64,000 bases of DNA from Pseudomonas siliginis (lineage in GTDB: Bacteria; Pseudomonadota; Gammaproteobacteria; Pseudomonadales; Pseudomonadaceae), in assembly GCF_019145195.1 (NCBI RefSeq), contig NZ_JAHSTW010000001.1, positions 248,001-312,000 of the forward strand, written 5' to 3'. Positions 48,331-57,976 of this stretch are shown here, in pieces. The notes beneath the pieces are model-generated. The model was not told the DNA's origin, made no database searches, and was given only the letters and a program-made list of their open reading frames with translations. Positions within the stretch are counted from its first letter, which is position 1; each line of letters starts with the position of its first letter. A program made the translations under genes and the position numbers.

Positions 48331-48595
48331 AGGGGTATCTCCGTTATTGTTTTTGTGAGAGTTGTTGCACTGCGCACATTAGGTAGGATGTCGTACAACA
48401 ACGCTAACAGGAGAGTATGTAAAAATGTTTCACAGCTCGCTGATTACCGTCCTGCTCGATCATTTCTGCTGATCAACATCCTCTAGTACGCGCCTATAAA
48501 CTGGGCTAGGTGACGTTCCAGCTCCATGAAATAGACATTGAAGCCTTGGCCAATCACTCATAGGATGACTGATCACAACAACAATAAGGCCGGAA

Positions 48596-49724
48596 ATGAT
48601 GAAAAGAACCATCGCAATCGCTGCGCTCGCTTCAACCCTGAGCGTGACGGCCAATGCCGCCACCTATGCTTACATCTCAAGCCCCGGCGACGGTCTGATC
48701 TCGCAGTATCGCCTTGATCAGAGCAACGGCGCGCTTACCCTGGTCGAACAGATCCGGGCCGGTGATCAGGTCAATCCCATGGCGCTCACCCCGGATGGCG
48801 CTGTTTGCAGCCTTGCGCGTCAAACCCTTTCAGGTGCTGGGTTACCGGATCGATCGCCAAGGCGGTCACCTGACAAAGTTCACCCAAGCGCCTCTGGCAG
48901 AGAGCATGGCCTACCTGTCGACCGATCGACAAGGTCGCTACCTGCTCGCCGCGTCCTACGGCGCCGACACCCTTAGCGTTCAGAAGATCGGCAAGGATCA
49001 GCAACCTTCCGCCGATATCGTTCGCTACAAGACCGGCCTGCATGCCCATTCAATTCGCACCGAGCCGAGCAATCGCTTTGCCTACGCTGGCAACCTGGGC
49101 ACCGACAAGGTGCTGCAATATCGCCTGGATGCCGAGACTGGCGAGCTCAGCCCGATCGGCAACGGCTCGGTCAGCGTCCCGGACAACACCGGCCCCCGGC
49201 ACCTGGCGTTCTCGCCCAACGGCAAATTCCTTTACGTGGTCGGTGAAATGAGCGGCACCGTGACGGCGTTTTCAATCGACGACGCCAGCGGCGCGTTAAC
49301 GCAAATCGCTGTGGCCAACGGCATTCCCGAACGCTTGCAACTGGCCCAAGGCGAAGTCCGTGATGCGCGCAACAACGACCTCAAAGACGACCCGACCCCG
49401 CGCATCTGGGCTGCCGACCTGCGCATGTCGCCGGATGGAAACCTGCTGCTGATGAGTGAGCGCACCAGCAGCAGCGTTTCGGCATTTGCCGTGGATCCGG
49501 CATCAGGAGCACTCAAGTTCCTCGATAACTACCCGGTGCAAGAACAGCAACCGCGAAATATCGCCTTCTCCCCCGATGGCCACTGGCTGCTGGTGACGGG
49601 CGAGAAAAGCGCCAAGGTCGGTACGTACGCGGTCAGCAAGGATGGCGCGCTGAAGCGTGTCGGTGAAGCGGCCTCCGGCAAAGGCGCGTTATGGATCGAA
49701 GTACTGCAAACGCCTGACGCATGA
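48596..49724 (+). pseudogene. Lactonase-family beta-propeller gene with frameshift
   Basis: Codes for a secreted 7-bladed beta-propeller of the lactonase/6-phosphogluconolactonase family. The signal peptide ends at TANA near residue 21. Frame 1 reads well to NPMALTPDG around base 48800; the family sequence then resumes one frame later at ALFAALRVKPFQVLGYRI and runs to the stop at 49724. Restoring the frame requires one base fewer, or two more, near 48796-48805. Blades marked by YVSS/SFS-type PNGKFLYVVGE and SPDGHWLLVTGE repeats are intact. It is either a genuine pseudogene or a sequencing error. Confidence 0.8.
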
Positions 49725-49730
49725 ATATCT

Positions 49731-49751
49731 GCGGAGCAGCAAATGCTCCGC
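49731..49751. terminator. Small hairpin after the lactonase gene
   Basis: GCGGAGCA / TGCTCCGC, eight-bp stem with a five-base loop, seven bases after the stop. No T-run. Confidence 0.45.
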
Positions 49752-49842
49752 CGTCCTGCAACTAATCCCCCGCCGCTTCGGTCATTAAGTTTGCCGAGGT
49801 TGATACATTTACGCAGACCTCACTTTCAAGAGACTGCCCAAC

Positions 49843-51084
49843 GTGATCAGCCATCTCGATCGCCGCAACAACCGCTCGCTGGACAGTCTGAATTTCTTTC
49901 TCGCCGATGTCCGCGACGGCCTCGGGCCGTACCTCGCCATCTACTTGCTCGCCGTGCACCACTGGGACCCGGCCAGCATCGGTGTAGTCATGACCCTCGC
50001 CGGTATCGCCGCGCTGGTCACGCAGACACCGGCCGGTGCGCTGGTTGACAACAGTCGGGCGAAACGGGCGCTGGTCATCATCGCCGCGCTGTTGGTCACG
50101 GTGAGTTGTCTGCTGCTGCCGTTCATTTCGTCATTCAGTCTGGTGGCGTTGACTCAAGCCTTGAGCGCGGCGGCAGCATCTATTTTTGCCCCGGCCATTT
50201 CCGCGATCACCCTGGGGATCACCGGCCCACGAGCATTCACCCGGCGTACAGGTCGCAACGAGACGTTCAACCATGCCGGCAACGCGTGCGCAGCGTTATT
50301 GGCCGGTTTGTTTGCCTATCTGTTTGGTCCGGTGGCGGTGTTTTATTTGATGGCGGTCATGGCGCTGGCCAGCGTGATTGCCGTGCTGTTCGTCTCGGCC
50401 GAGGCGATTGATCATGACGTCGCACGCGGGTTGCAGCCTGGCGATCAAAGCCATCAGCCGTCCGGGTTCAAGGTACTGCTGAGCAATCGCCCGTTGCTGA
50501 TGTTTGCCCTGTGCTGCGCGCTGTTCCACTTGGCCAACGCGGCGATGCTGCCGCTGGTGAGCCAGAAACTCGCCCAAGCCAACTTGCACATGGCCACGCC
50601 GCTGACGTCGGCGTGTATCGTCGCTGCGCAACTGGTGATGGTGCCGATGGCGCTGCTGGCCGGCGCGAAAGCCGATGTCTGGGGGCGCAAACCGTTATTG
50701 CTGGCGGGTTTTCTGATCCTGCCGCTGCGCGGGTTGCTCTACACCTTCTCGGATGATCCGTACTGGCTGGTCGCGGTGCAGTTGCTCGACGGCGTCGGCG
50801 CTGGTTTGTTCGGCGCGCTGTTCCCGGTGATGGTCAAGGATCTGACCCTCGGCTCCGGGCATTTCAATGTCAGCCTCGGCGCGCTGACCACAGCGTTTGG
50901 CCTGGGCGCGGCGCTGAGCAATGGGCTGGCCGGTTTTGTCGTTGAGGCCGCCGGTTACAGCGCGGCATTCCTGACCCTTGCCGGGGTTGCAGCGGCAGCG
51001 TTCCTGCTGCTGTTAATCGCTGTTCCGGAAACGCTGCAGCGGACTGAGAAAATTGAGTCCGCTGCGGTTATGGGCCAAACCTGA
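49843..51084 (+). CDS. MFS transporter
   Basis: A 413-residue major-facilitator permease with about 12 spans. The start region has FFLADVRDGLGPYLAIYLL, the loop 2-3 motif is TPAGALVDNSRAKRAL and the loop 8-9 region GAKADVWGRKPLLLAGF is the second-half copy. It resembles drug or metabolite exporters of unknown substrate. The start is a GTG at 49843 with a weak AAGAGA before it; no better ATG keeps the N-terminal helix. It is a single-gene unit. Confidence 0.88.
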   Translation: MISHLDRRNNRSLDSLNFFLADVRDGLGPYLAIYLLAVHHWDPASIGVVMTLAGIAALVTQTPAGALVDNSRAKRALVIIAALLVTVSCLLLPFISSFSLVALTQALSAAAASIFAPAISAITLGITGPRAFTRRTGRNETFNHAGNACAALLAGLFAYLFGPVAVFYLMAVMALASVIAVLFVSAEAIDHDVARGLQPGDQSHQPSGFKVLLSNRPLLMFALCCALFHLANAAMLPLVSQKLAQANLHMATPLTSACIVAAQLVMVPMALLAGAKADVWGRKPLLLAGFLILPLRGLLYTFSDDPYWLVAVQLLDGVGAGLFGALFPVMVKDLTLGSGHFNVSLGALTTAFGLGAALSNGLAGFVVEAAGYSAAFLTLAGVAAAAFLLLLIAVPETLQRTEKIESAAVMGQT

Positions 51085-51085
51085 G

Positions 51086-51313
51086 CTAATCGCCACCGCA
51101 GCCATTGCCGAGCACGTTGTAAGTGGCGACATGCCGCTGACCGTGGCTGTCTTCATAGACGACCTCCACCGGAACAATTCCGCAGGCGGCGCTGGTGTCG
51201 GTGATGCTGATGGTTTTGGCGATATCCAGTGGCACGCCGGTTTGTGCAGGTTCGGTGGCGGCGAACACGTTGCCGGCGAGGATGGTCAGGGTCAAAGCAA
51301 TAAACGTTTTCAT
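51086..51313 (-). CDS. DUF2790 small secreted protein
   Basis: A 75-residue exported protein. The signal peptide ends at NVFA near residue 18. The mature 57 residues fit DUF2790: PLDIAKTISITDTSAACGIVPVEVVYEDSHGQ in pieces, with Cys at SAACG and GNGCGG, which may form a disulfide. Common in Pseudomonas near stress genes. GAGAGATC precedes the ATG. It follows the DUF417 gene on the same strand with a 30-base gap. Confidence 0.88.
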   Translation of the reverse strand: MKTFIALTLTILAGNVFAATEPAQTGVPLDIAKTISITDTSAACGIVPVEVVYEDSHGQRHVATYNVLGNGCGGD

Positions 51314-51343
51314 CGTGTGATCTCTCTATAAAGGATGAGGAAT

Positions 51344-51919
51344 TCAGGCCTGACGTTCAGTCAGCAATTGGCGCGCGGAATCGGCCATGATCGGCAGCGC
51401 TCCGGCGAGCATCAGGACGTCTTTGAGCACCAGTCGTCCGGCACCGGACAGATAGGGAAAGCCGTGCTGACCATCACCCAGCGCAGCGACCCAGGCTTCA
51501 GGTGTGGTGATCAGAAAGCTCAGGGTCACCAGCGGCGTGGCGAACGCCAAGGCACCGCCGAGCAAGCCGGTACGGCGGGAAAGCGGGTTGGACAGGACCA
51601 GCAGACCGATGAGGATTTCCACCACGCCAAGCCCGGTGGAAAAGCCGTAGGTGTTGTTCGCGGTCTGCCAGGCGCGCTTGTCGGCGTTCAGCTCGCCCTC
51701 ATGGGTCAGGTGCGCCTTGTAGTCCTGCGGGTGTTCGTAGAAGAACGACATCACCGGGCTGTTGGCGACGAAGGGCGTGATGCTGTCGGCTTCGTACGGG
51801 ACGAATTTCAGCGCGCCGATCCACAGGAAGACGATGGCGATGGCCACGCGCATCAGCGGGATGCCGAGGCGATCGAGTTTGCCAAGCTGTTGTAGTCCGG
51901 CATTGATTGAGGTGAACAT
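51344..51919 (-). CDS. rclC: DUF417 inner-membrane protein, RclC-like
   Basis: A 191-residue membrane protein of the DUF417 (YkgB/RclC) family, with about four spans. The family opening LGIPLMRVAIAIVFLWIGALKFVPYEADSI in pieces, ITPFVANSPVMSFFYEHP and the GGHGFPYLSG-like DGQHGFPYLSGAGRLVLKDVLML end are conserved. In E. coli RclC is part of the reactive chlorine response. GGAGAAG precedes the ATG at 51919. It is divergent from the RclR-like regulator, supporting that link. Confidence 0.85.
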   Translation of the reverse strand: MFTSINAGLQQLGKLDRLGIPLMRVAIAIVFLWIGALKFVPYEADSITPFVANSPVMSFFYEHPQDYKAHLTHEGELNADKRAWQTANNTYGFSTGLGVVEILIGLLVLSNPLSRRTGLLGGALAFATPLVTLSFLITTPEAWVAALGDGQHGFPYLSGAGRLVLKDVLMLAGALPIMADSARQLLTERQA

Positions 51920-52048
51920 GCGACTTCTCCAGATCAATGAAAGTGAGTGGAGTCAGTCTGCGGTGCTACCGAATCGCGCTTTTGTCGGTCATGCTCAACG
52001 TCTTGCTCGATCGTCTCAACTTTGCGGATTCCTTCGTGATGGGTGCCA

Positions 52049-52954
52049 ATGAACTCGCTCGATAAGCTCATCAGCCTGGCCAACGTGCGCGGCAGCCTCG
52101 ATCTGCGTTGCCAGTTCCAAGGTGATTGGGCACGTGATCACCCACAGGAAGCCTTGGGCAAGGCGCCCTATCACATCGTGCTCAAAGGTGAATGCCGGGT
52201 AGAACTGGCCAGCGGGCAACGCCTGGCGATGCGCGCTGGCGATATTCTTTTGTTGCCACGGGGCAAGCCGCATGTGCTGCACAGCGGCGGTAAAGATGTA
52301 GCGCCAATGCTGCCAACGCTGATTCCAGGCGGGGTGTTGCCGATCTATCGGCTGGGTGGCGCGAGCGCCGATCTGGACATGCTCTGCGGTGGCTTTCATT
52401 ACAACCGCGCGTCGATGCTGTTCGCCGCCCTCCCCGATTACCTGTTGATTGCCAACGATGGCTTGCCGATTGATGCGCCACTGACCGCCCTGATTGCGCT
52501 GTTGCGCAGCGAAGCCGACAGCGAACAGCCGGGCGCGCGGTTCCTCCTCGATTCACTGTCCCAAGCCTTGTTCACCTTGATTCTGCGTGCGCACCTGGCC
52601 CGTGCGGAGCAGGACAAGAGCACCCTGGCGCTGCTCGGCGACCAGCGCCTCGGCCGCACCTGTCAGGCGATACTGGCCGACCCGGCGCACGAGTGGACCA
52701 TCGAAGCCATGGCCGACACCGCGAACATGTCTCGTGCAACGTTCATGCGCACCTTCGCCCGGGTCGCTGGCGTGTCGCCGTGGGTGCTGCTGACCCACCT
52801 GCGCATGGAGCTGGCGTTCAGCCTGCTCAGCCATTCGCATCTGGGCCTGAATGACATTGCCGTGCAGGTCGGCTACCAGTCGCAAGCTGCATTCAGCAAG
52901 AAATTCAAGGAAATCTACGGCGAGGCCCCGGGCAAGATCCGCCGCGCGATCTGA
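52049..52954 (+). CDS. rclR: AraC-family regulator, RclR-like
   Basis: A 301-residue AraC regulator with an N-terminal cupin_6 domain: LDLRCQFQGDWA, YHIVLKGECRVEL, RAGDILLLPRGKPHVLH. Cysteines near residues 23 and 113 (LRCQF, DMLCGGFHY) may be redox-sensing, as in RclR, which reacts with hypochlorous acid. The C-terminal helix-turn-helix pair is in MADTANMSRATFMRTFARV and IAVQVGYQSQAAFSKKFKEIYG. It is divergent from rclC with 129 bases between starts. Confidence 0.82.
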   Translation: MNSLDKLISLANVRGSLDLRCQFQGDWARDHPQEALGKAPYHIVLKGECRVELASGQRLAMRAGDILLLPRGKPHVLHSGGKDVAPMLPTLIPGGVLPIYRLGGASADLDMLCGGFHYNRASMLFAALPDYLLIANDGLPIDAPLTALIALLRSEADSEQPGARFLLDSLSQALFTLILRAHLARAEQDKSTLALLGDQRLGRTCQAILADPAHEWTIEAMADTANMSRATFMRTFARVAGVSPWVLLTHLRMELAFSLLSHSHLGLNDIAVQVGYQSQAAFSKKFKEIYGEAPGKIRRAI

Positions 52955-53109
52955 GCGGATGGGTCGCTTTGTATCAGCGTGTAGCATTTGCCGACACAGA
53001 TACATACGCATGCGAAGTTCGGCCGTGCGCACACACAACTGACACATTTAGCGCGCTAAATACCACTGTCGCTTCAATTCCTACCTTAACCAATCGACAG
53101 GACATCACC

Positions 53110-53886
53110 ATGAACAAAGTCTTCGCTACCCTCGCCCTTACCGCCGCCATGTTTGGTGCCACCGCCGCCTTCGCCGCCCCCGTTAAACCGACCGTGGTAC
53201 TGGTGCACGGCGCCTTTGCCGATTCGAGCAGCTGGAACGGCGTCGTCAAGATTCTCGAGAAGGATGGCTACCCGGTGATCGCCGCTGCCAACCCGCTGCG
53301 CTCGGTCAAGGGTGATGCGCAATCGGTGGCGGATGTGCTGGCCAGTGTGAAAACTCCGGTGGTGCTGGTCGGGCACTCTTACGGTGGCCCGGTGATCAGC
53401 GAAGCCGCTTACGGCAATGCCAATGTCAAAGCGCTGGTGTACGTCGCCGCGTTCGCCCCGGAAAAGGGTGAAACCGCAGCCGAATTGTCCGGCCGCTTCC
53501 CTGGCAGCACCCTTGGCCCGACCCTGTCGGCCCCGGTTGAGCTGGCCGATGGTGGCAAGGATTTGTACATCCAGCAGGACAAATTCCATGAGCAGTTCGC
53601 AGCCGATGTTTCCCGGGCAGATGCGAAGTTGATGGCCGCGACTCAGCGCCCGGTGACCGTCGCCGCGCTCAACGAAGCCGCCACCGAGCCTGCATGGAAA
53701 ACCGTGCCGTCGTACTTCGTCTACGGTGACCAGGACAAGAACATCCCGGCGCAAGCCCTGGCGTTCATGGCCGAGCGCGCGCACTCCAAGCAGACCGTCG
53801 TGGTCAAAGGCGCGTCGCACGTGGTGATGGTGTCCAACCCGAAAGCCGTTGCCAGCCTGATCGAAACCGCTGCGGCCGCGAAGTGA
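53110..53886 (+). CDS. Secreted alpha/beta hydrolase
   Basis: A 258-residue hydrolase with a signal peptide ending at AAFA near residue 21. The nucleophile elbow is GHSYGG, the oxyanion block is LVHGAFADSSSW, the acid is in FVYGDQDKNIP and the catalytic His in GASHVVM. It matches the alpha/beta hydrolase esterase group often annotated as salicylate or methyl-ester hydrolases. AGGA lies eight bases before the ATG at 53110. A single-gene unit convergent with the LysR gene. Substrate unknown. Confidence 0.9.
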   Translation: MNKVFATLALTAAMFGATAAFAAPVKPTVVLVHGAFADSSSWNGVVKILEKDGYPVIAAANPLRSVKGDAQSVADVLASVKTPVVLVGHSYGGPVISEAAYGNANVKALVYVAAFAPEKGETAAELSGRFPGSTLGPTLSAPVELADGGKDLYIQQDKFHEQFAADVSRADAKLMAATQRPVTVAALNEAATEPAWKTVPSYFVYGDQDKNIPAQALAFMAERAHSKQTVVVKGASHVVMVSNPKAVASLIETAAAAK

Positions 53887-53913
53887 TTCATCGCTGAATT
53901 GAAACTTGAAGCC

Positions 53914-54834
53914 TTAGACGTGAACCCTGTTCACGGCTTTCAGCGCTGGATGATGTTGTAGACGTTCGCTGAGGAAATCGACAAACGTGCGCACCTTCGC
54001 CGGTACGCGCGGATGTTTCAGATAGACCAGTTGCACCGGTAACGCCGGCGGCTCAAAGGCCTGCAACACCAATTCCAGTTCACCGGCCGCAACCTGGCTG
54101 GCGACTTGATAAGACAGCACCCGGGTAATGCCCCAACCGGAACTGGCGATGTTGATTGCCGCCTGATTCGCGGTGACCACCAGGCGCGGTTCGAAGCGAA
54201 AGCTCAACGGGCCGTCGGCATGGGCGAATTGCCAATCGCTGAGCAAATGACTGGCGGACGACATGACGATATTGGCGCGGCTCAGCTCGTTCGGATGTTG
54301 CGGTCGGCCATAGCGGGCGAAGTAATCGGGGGTGCCGCAGATCACCTGACGGACCTCGCCGACCTTGATTGCATGCTGATTGTTCTCGTGCAAATGGCCG
54401 ATGCGCACGGCGACATCGATACCCTCTTCCGCCATGTTCACCACGCGATCAACCAGCAAAGCCTTCAGATGCACCGAAGGAAACGCATCGACGTATTGCG
54501 CCAGCAACGGCGCGATGAACAACTCGCCAAACAACACCGACGCGGTCACGCTCAAGTGCCCGCACGGCACCCGATAACTGCCGGCAGCGGCCTCTTCGGC
54601 TTCGTCGACGTCGCACAGAATTCTTCGGCAATCGTCCAGATAACGATGCCCGGCTTCGGTCAGGTGCAGGCTGCGCGTGGTGCGCGACAACAGACGCGTG
54701 CCGATGCGTTGTTCCAGCGCAGCAATGGCGCGGGTGACGCTGGGTGGCGAGGTGTTCAAACGCCGGGCCGCCGCCGCAAAGCCACCCTCCTCGGCCACGG
54801 CCAGGAACATGCGCATTTCCTGAAAACGATCCAT
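53914..54834 (-). CDS. LysR-family transcriptional regulator
   Basis: A 306-residue LysR regulator of the CrgA-like group. The helix-turn-helix is in GGFAAAARRLNTSPPSVTRAIAALEQRIGTRLLSRTTRSLHLT in pieces, and the effector domain begins GHLSVTASVLFGELFIAPLLA. It lies downstream of the GST gene on the same strand, separated by a REP pair, and is convergent with the hydrolase gene. Targets are unknown; it may control the GST gene. Confidence 0.9.
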   Translation of the reverse strand: MDRFQEMRMFLAVAEEGGFAAAARRLNTSPPSVTRAIAALEQRIGTRLLSRTTRSLHLTEAGHRYLDDCRRILCDVDEAEEAAAGSYRVPCGHLSVTASVLFGELFIAPLLAQYVDAFPSVHLKALLVDRVVNMAEEGIDVAVRIGHLHENNQHAIKVGEVRQVICGTPDYFARYGRPQHPNELSRANIVMSSASHLLSDWQFAHADGPLSFRFEPRLVVTANQAAINIASSGWGITRVLSYQVASQVAAGELELVLQAFEPPALPVQLVYLKHPRVPAKVRTFVDFLSERLQHHPALKAVNRVHV

Positions 54835-54876
54835 AGACGGGAACCTGTAAAAAACTTCGAAAACACAGTGAAATCA

Positions 54877-54969
54877 TGTGGGAGCGAGCCTGCTCGCGAA
54901 GGCATTCTGTCAGTCAACATCACCGTTGCATGACACACCGCTTTCGCGAGCAGGCTCGCTCCCACAGGA
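54877..54969. repeat. REP inverted pair (REPIN)
   Basis: Two copies of the TGTGGGAGCGAGCCTGCTCG unit in opposite orientation at 54877-54902 and 54942-54969 with about 40 bases between. The same unit occurs once at 6580-6607. They lie between the GST and LysR genes. Confidence 0.88.
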
Positions 54970-54987
54970 TATGTGCATCGTTGTGAA

Positions 54988-55617
54988 TCAAGCGCTTTGC
55001 AGGCCCACCGCTGTGCGCTGCATGCCGACGAATTTCGGCAGCGCCTCGACCCGCGCTAGCCACGACCGCACATTCGGATATTCATCCAGCGAGACATTGC
55101 CTTCCGGCGCGTGGGCGACGTAAGTGTAGGCGGCCACATCGGCAACGGTTGCCTTGTCGCCGGCAAGGAATGCGCTGTTGGCCAACTCGTCTTCCATCAC
55201 CTGCAACAACGCATGGGAACGCTTGATCGCGTCAGCTGCGTCGTAACCGGCGCCGAACACTGTGATCAAACGCGCTGTGGCCGGGCCGGAGCTGATCTGC
55301 CCGGCGGCCACCGATAACCAGCGTTGCACCTTGGCTTGCTCGACCGGATCGCTCGGCAGCCACTGGCCGTTGCCGTATTTGCTCGCCAGATAAACAAGAA
55401 TGCCGTTGGAATCAGCGAGCACCGTACCGTTGTCGTCAATCACCGGCACTTGGCCGAAACGGTTGAGGGCGAGGAATTCAGGCGTTTTGTGTGCGCCCTT
55501 CATCAGGTCGACGAACACCAGTTCGGTCGGAACGTCCAGCAGGGACAGCATCAACTCGACACGATGCGAGTGGCCGGACAACGGATGGCGATACAGTTTG
55601 ACGGCTGACTGGGACAT
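54988..55617 (-). CDS. Glutathione S-transferase
   Basis: A 209-residue GST with a thioredoxin-like N-terminal domain (1-80: [51 protein letters not shown]) and a helical C-terminal domain. The active residue is in the HPLSGHSHR region, where Ser rather than Tyr would bind glutathione. [15 protein letters not shown] marks the C-terminal N-capping box. AGGAG precedes the ATG. Substrate unknown. It is upstream of the LysR gene. Confidence 0.9.
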   Translation of the reverse strand: MSQSAVKLYRHPLSGHSHRVELMLSLLDVPTELVFVDLMKGAHKTPEFLALNRFGQVPVIDDNGTVLADSNGILVYLASKYGNGQWLPSDPVEQAKVQRWLSVAAGQISSGPATARLITVFGAGYDAADAIKRSHALLQVMEDELANSAFLAGDKATVADVAAYTYVAHAPEGNVSLDEYPNVRSWLARVEALPKFVGMQRTAVGLQSA

Positions 55618-55902
55618 GACGTGCTCCTGGATTATTTGAGGTCGACCCGCTGATCGTGTCGATGGGGCTCATCCTGCTCCCCTGCCGCAAATCGCGGAAT
55701 CCTCAGCCAATACAATCGAGCATTTCAGCCAGTGAAATAATCACCCGCCTCCTTAGGCGCGCGCAGGGATCATTTCACCGAGTGAAACAGTGGATTGCAG
55801 TTTCTGGCCATTCCCTCGCAACCGGCCGAGGGCGAACATGAGCCCACTTGAGCTTCAGCCCCTGGCGGCTCACCGGCCCGTTTGCACCCGAGGAGAATCG
55901 AA

Positions 55903-57960
55903 ATGGACACAGCGTCGAAACCGCAGCCCTCGCCCTGGCATGAAGGTGAGCTGACCCTGCAACGTGCCGTCGGCGCGGTGGAGATGATGGTCGGTGTCGG
56001 CCAGCGGCAACTGGCCCGCGACTGGATGCCGGACCAGCACCGCGAGTTCTATGCGCAACTGCCCTTCGTCGTGCTCGGCGCCGTCGACAGCCAGGGCGAT
56101 CCGTGGGCGACGCTGCGCACCGGTCAACCGGGGTTCATGGATTCGCCGTCACCAGACGTTCTGAAGATCAAACTCGACGCGCAGCCCAACGACCCGGCCA
56201 ATCAAGGCCTGCAACCCGGCGATGCGATCGGCATGCTCGGCATCGAGCTGCACACCCGTCGGCGCAATCGCATGAACGGCAATATCAGCCGCCGCGAGGA
56301 CGACAGCCTCGAGATCAGCGTGACCCAGGCTTACGGCAACTGCCCGCGCTACATCAATCTGCGCCACTACGCGTTCGTCGATGAGACCACCGACAACGCG
56401 CTCGACTTGCCGGTCAGCGAACCCTTGGTACGCGACATGATCACTGCCGCCGACTCGTTCTACGTGGCCACTTACGTGGTGCGCGACGGCGAGCGCCAAG
56501 TCGATGTGTCCCATCGCGGTGGCAAATCCGGCTTCGTGCACATGGACGAGGACGAGGACGGCACCCTGACCATCCCGGATTTCTCCGGCAATCTGTTCTT
56601 CAACACCTTGGGCAACATCCTGCTCAACCCGCGCGCCGGGCTGACTTTCATCGATTTCGAAAGCGGCGATCTGTTGCAGATGACCGGCAGCGCAGAAGTG
56701 CTGCTCGACGATCCGCAAATCGCCGCGTTCCAGGGCGCCGAGCGCCTGTGGCGCTTCAAGCCGCAGCGCATCGTTTACCGTCAGGCCGCATTGCCACTGC
56801 GCTGGGCCGAGCAGCCGGAAGGCGATTCGCCCAATTCGCAAATGACCGGCAGCTGGGAGCAGACCCGCGAGCGTCTGCAGGCCGAGGCGCTGCGCAACCA
56901 ATGGCGCGCGCTGCACGTCACGCGGGTGGTCGATGAGAGTCCGCAGATCCGTTCGTTTTATCTGCAAGCCAACGATGGCTTCGGCCTGCCGCGCTTCGAA
57001 CCGGGCCAGCACTTGCCGATCAAGGTCTTGCTCGACGGCCAAGATGCCGCGTCGATCCGCACCTACAGCGTGTCCAGCGCGCCGTCGGACGAGTTTCTGC
57101 GTATCAGCGTCAAACGCGACGGCTCGGTGTCTTCGCATCTGCATGATCGGGTCCAGGCATTGGACTTGATCGAAGCCCGCGCGCCGCAAGGCGACTTCAC
57201 CGTCGACGCCACCGAACGCCGGCCACTGGTGCTGTTGGCCGCCGGGGTTGGGGTGACGCCGCTGCTGTCGATGCTGCGCGAAGTGGTCTATCAGGGCAAA
57301 CGCATCAGTCGCATGCGCCCGACCTGGGTGGTGCAAAGCAGTCGCACCGTCGAGGATCTGGCCTTTCGCGATGAAATCGACGCCTTGGCTGCGCGTGCAG
57401 GTGACAAGGTCAAGGTGCTGCGCGTGGTCAGCCAGCCGCCGCTGGAAGCAACAGCGCAGGGTTACGATCATGCCGGGCGCATCGACATCGCCTTGCTGAA
57501 AAGCCTGCTGCCGCTGGATGACTACGATTTCTACCTGTGCGGCCCGGGCAGTTTTACCCAGGCGCTGTACGACGGCTTGCGCAAAATGCGCATTCCCGAT
57601 GATCGCATCCACGCCGAAACCTTCGGCCCGTCGACGCTGATCCGCGATGTCGAAATCAGCACCCCGGCGCCGCCGCAAGTGCCGGTCGCTGAAGAACCGG
57701 TCAAGGTGTTGTTCGCCACTTCCGGCAAGGAAGCACGCTGGGAACCGGGCAGCGGCACCTTGCTGGAACTGGCCGAGGCACGTGGCTTGAACCCGGAGTT
57801 CAGCTGTCGCGGCGGCTCGTGCGGCACCTGCAAAACCCGCCTTACCAGCGGCCAGGTGCATTACCTCACCCCGCCGGCCATGCGCCTGGCGGACGACGAA
57901 GTGCTGATCTGCTGCGCCGCCCCGGCGCAGGGCAGCGAAACCCTGGTGCTGGACGTTTGA
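55903..57960 (+). CDS. Fused PNPOx / ferredoxin reductase / 2Fe-2S oxidoreductase
   Basis: A 685-residue multidomain redox protein. Residues about 40-270 form a pyridoxamine-phosphate-oxidase-like FMN-binding domain (VLGAVDSQGDPWATL, VSHRGGKSGFVHM, NLFFNTLGNILLNPRAGL). About 330-430 is an FNR-type FAD domain (IRTYSVSSAP), 430-550 its NAD-binding half (GVGVTPLLSMLREV, LCGPGSFTQALYDGL), and about 600-685 a 2Fe-2S plant-type ferredoxin domain with CRGGSCGTC and a final Cys in LICCAA. It can carry electrons from NAD(P)H via FAD to an iron-sulfur centre and perhaps FMN. GAGGAG precedes the ATG. A 70-residue gene follows. Confidence 0.9.
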   Translation: MDTASKPQPSPWHEGELTLQRAVGAVEMMVGVGQRQLARDWMPDQHREFYAQLPFVVLGAVDSQGDPWATLRTGQPGFMDSPSPDVLKIKLDAQPNDPANQGLQPGDAIGMLGIELHTRRRNRMNGNISRREDDSLEISVTQAYGNCPRYINLRHYAFVDETTDNALDLPVSEPLVRDMITAADSFYVATYVVRDGERQVDVSHRGGKSGFVHMDEDEDGTLTIPDFSGNLFFNTLGNILLNPRAGLTFIDFESGDLLQMTGSAEVLLDDPQIAAFQGAERLWRFKPQRIVYRQAALPLRWAEQPEGDSPNSQMTGSWEQTRERLQAEALRNQWRALHVTRVVDESPQIRSFYLQANDGFGLPRFEPGQHLPIKVLLDGQDAASIRTYSVSSAPSDEFLRISVKRDGSVSSHLHDRVQALDLIEARAPQGDFTVDATERRPLVLLAAGVGVTPLLSMLREVVYQGKRISRMRPTWVVQSSRTVEDLAFRDEIDALAARAGDKVKVLRVVSQPPLEATAQGYDHAGRIDIALLKSLLPLDDYDFYLCGPGSFTQALYDGLRKMRIPDDRIHAETFGPSTLIRDVEISTPAPPQVPVAEEPVKVLFATSGKEARWEPGSGTLLELAEARGLNPEFSCRGGSCGTCKTRLTSGQVHYLTPPAMRLADDEVLICCAAPAQGSETLVLDV

Positions 57961-57976
57961 ATTGAGGAGGTGCGCC

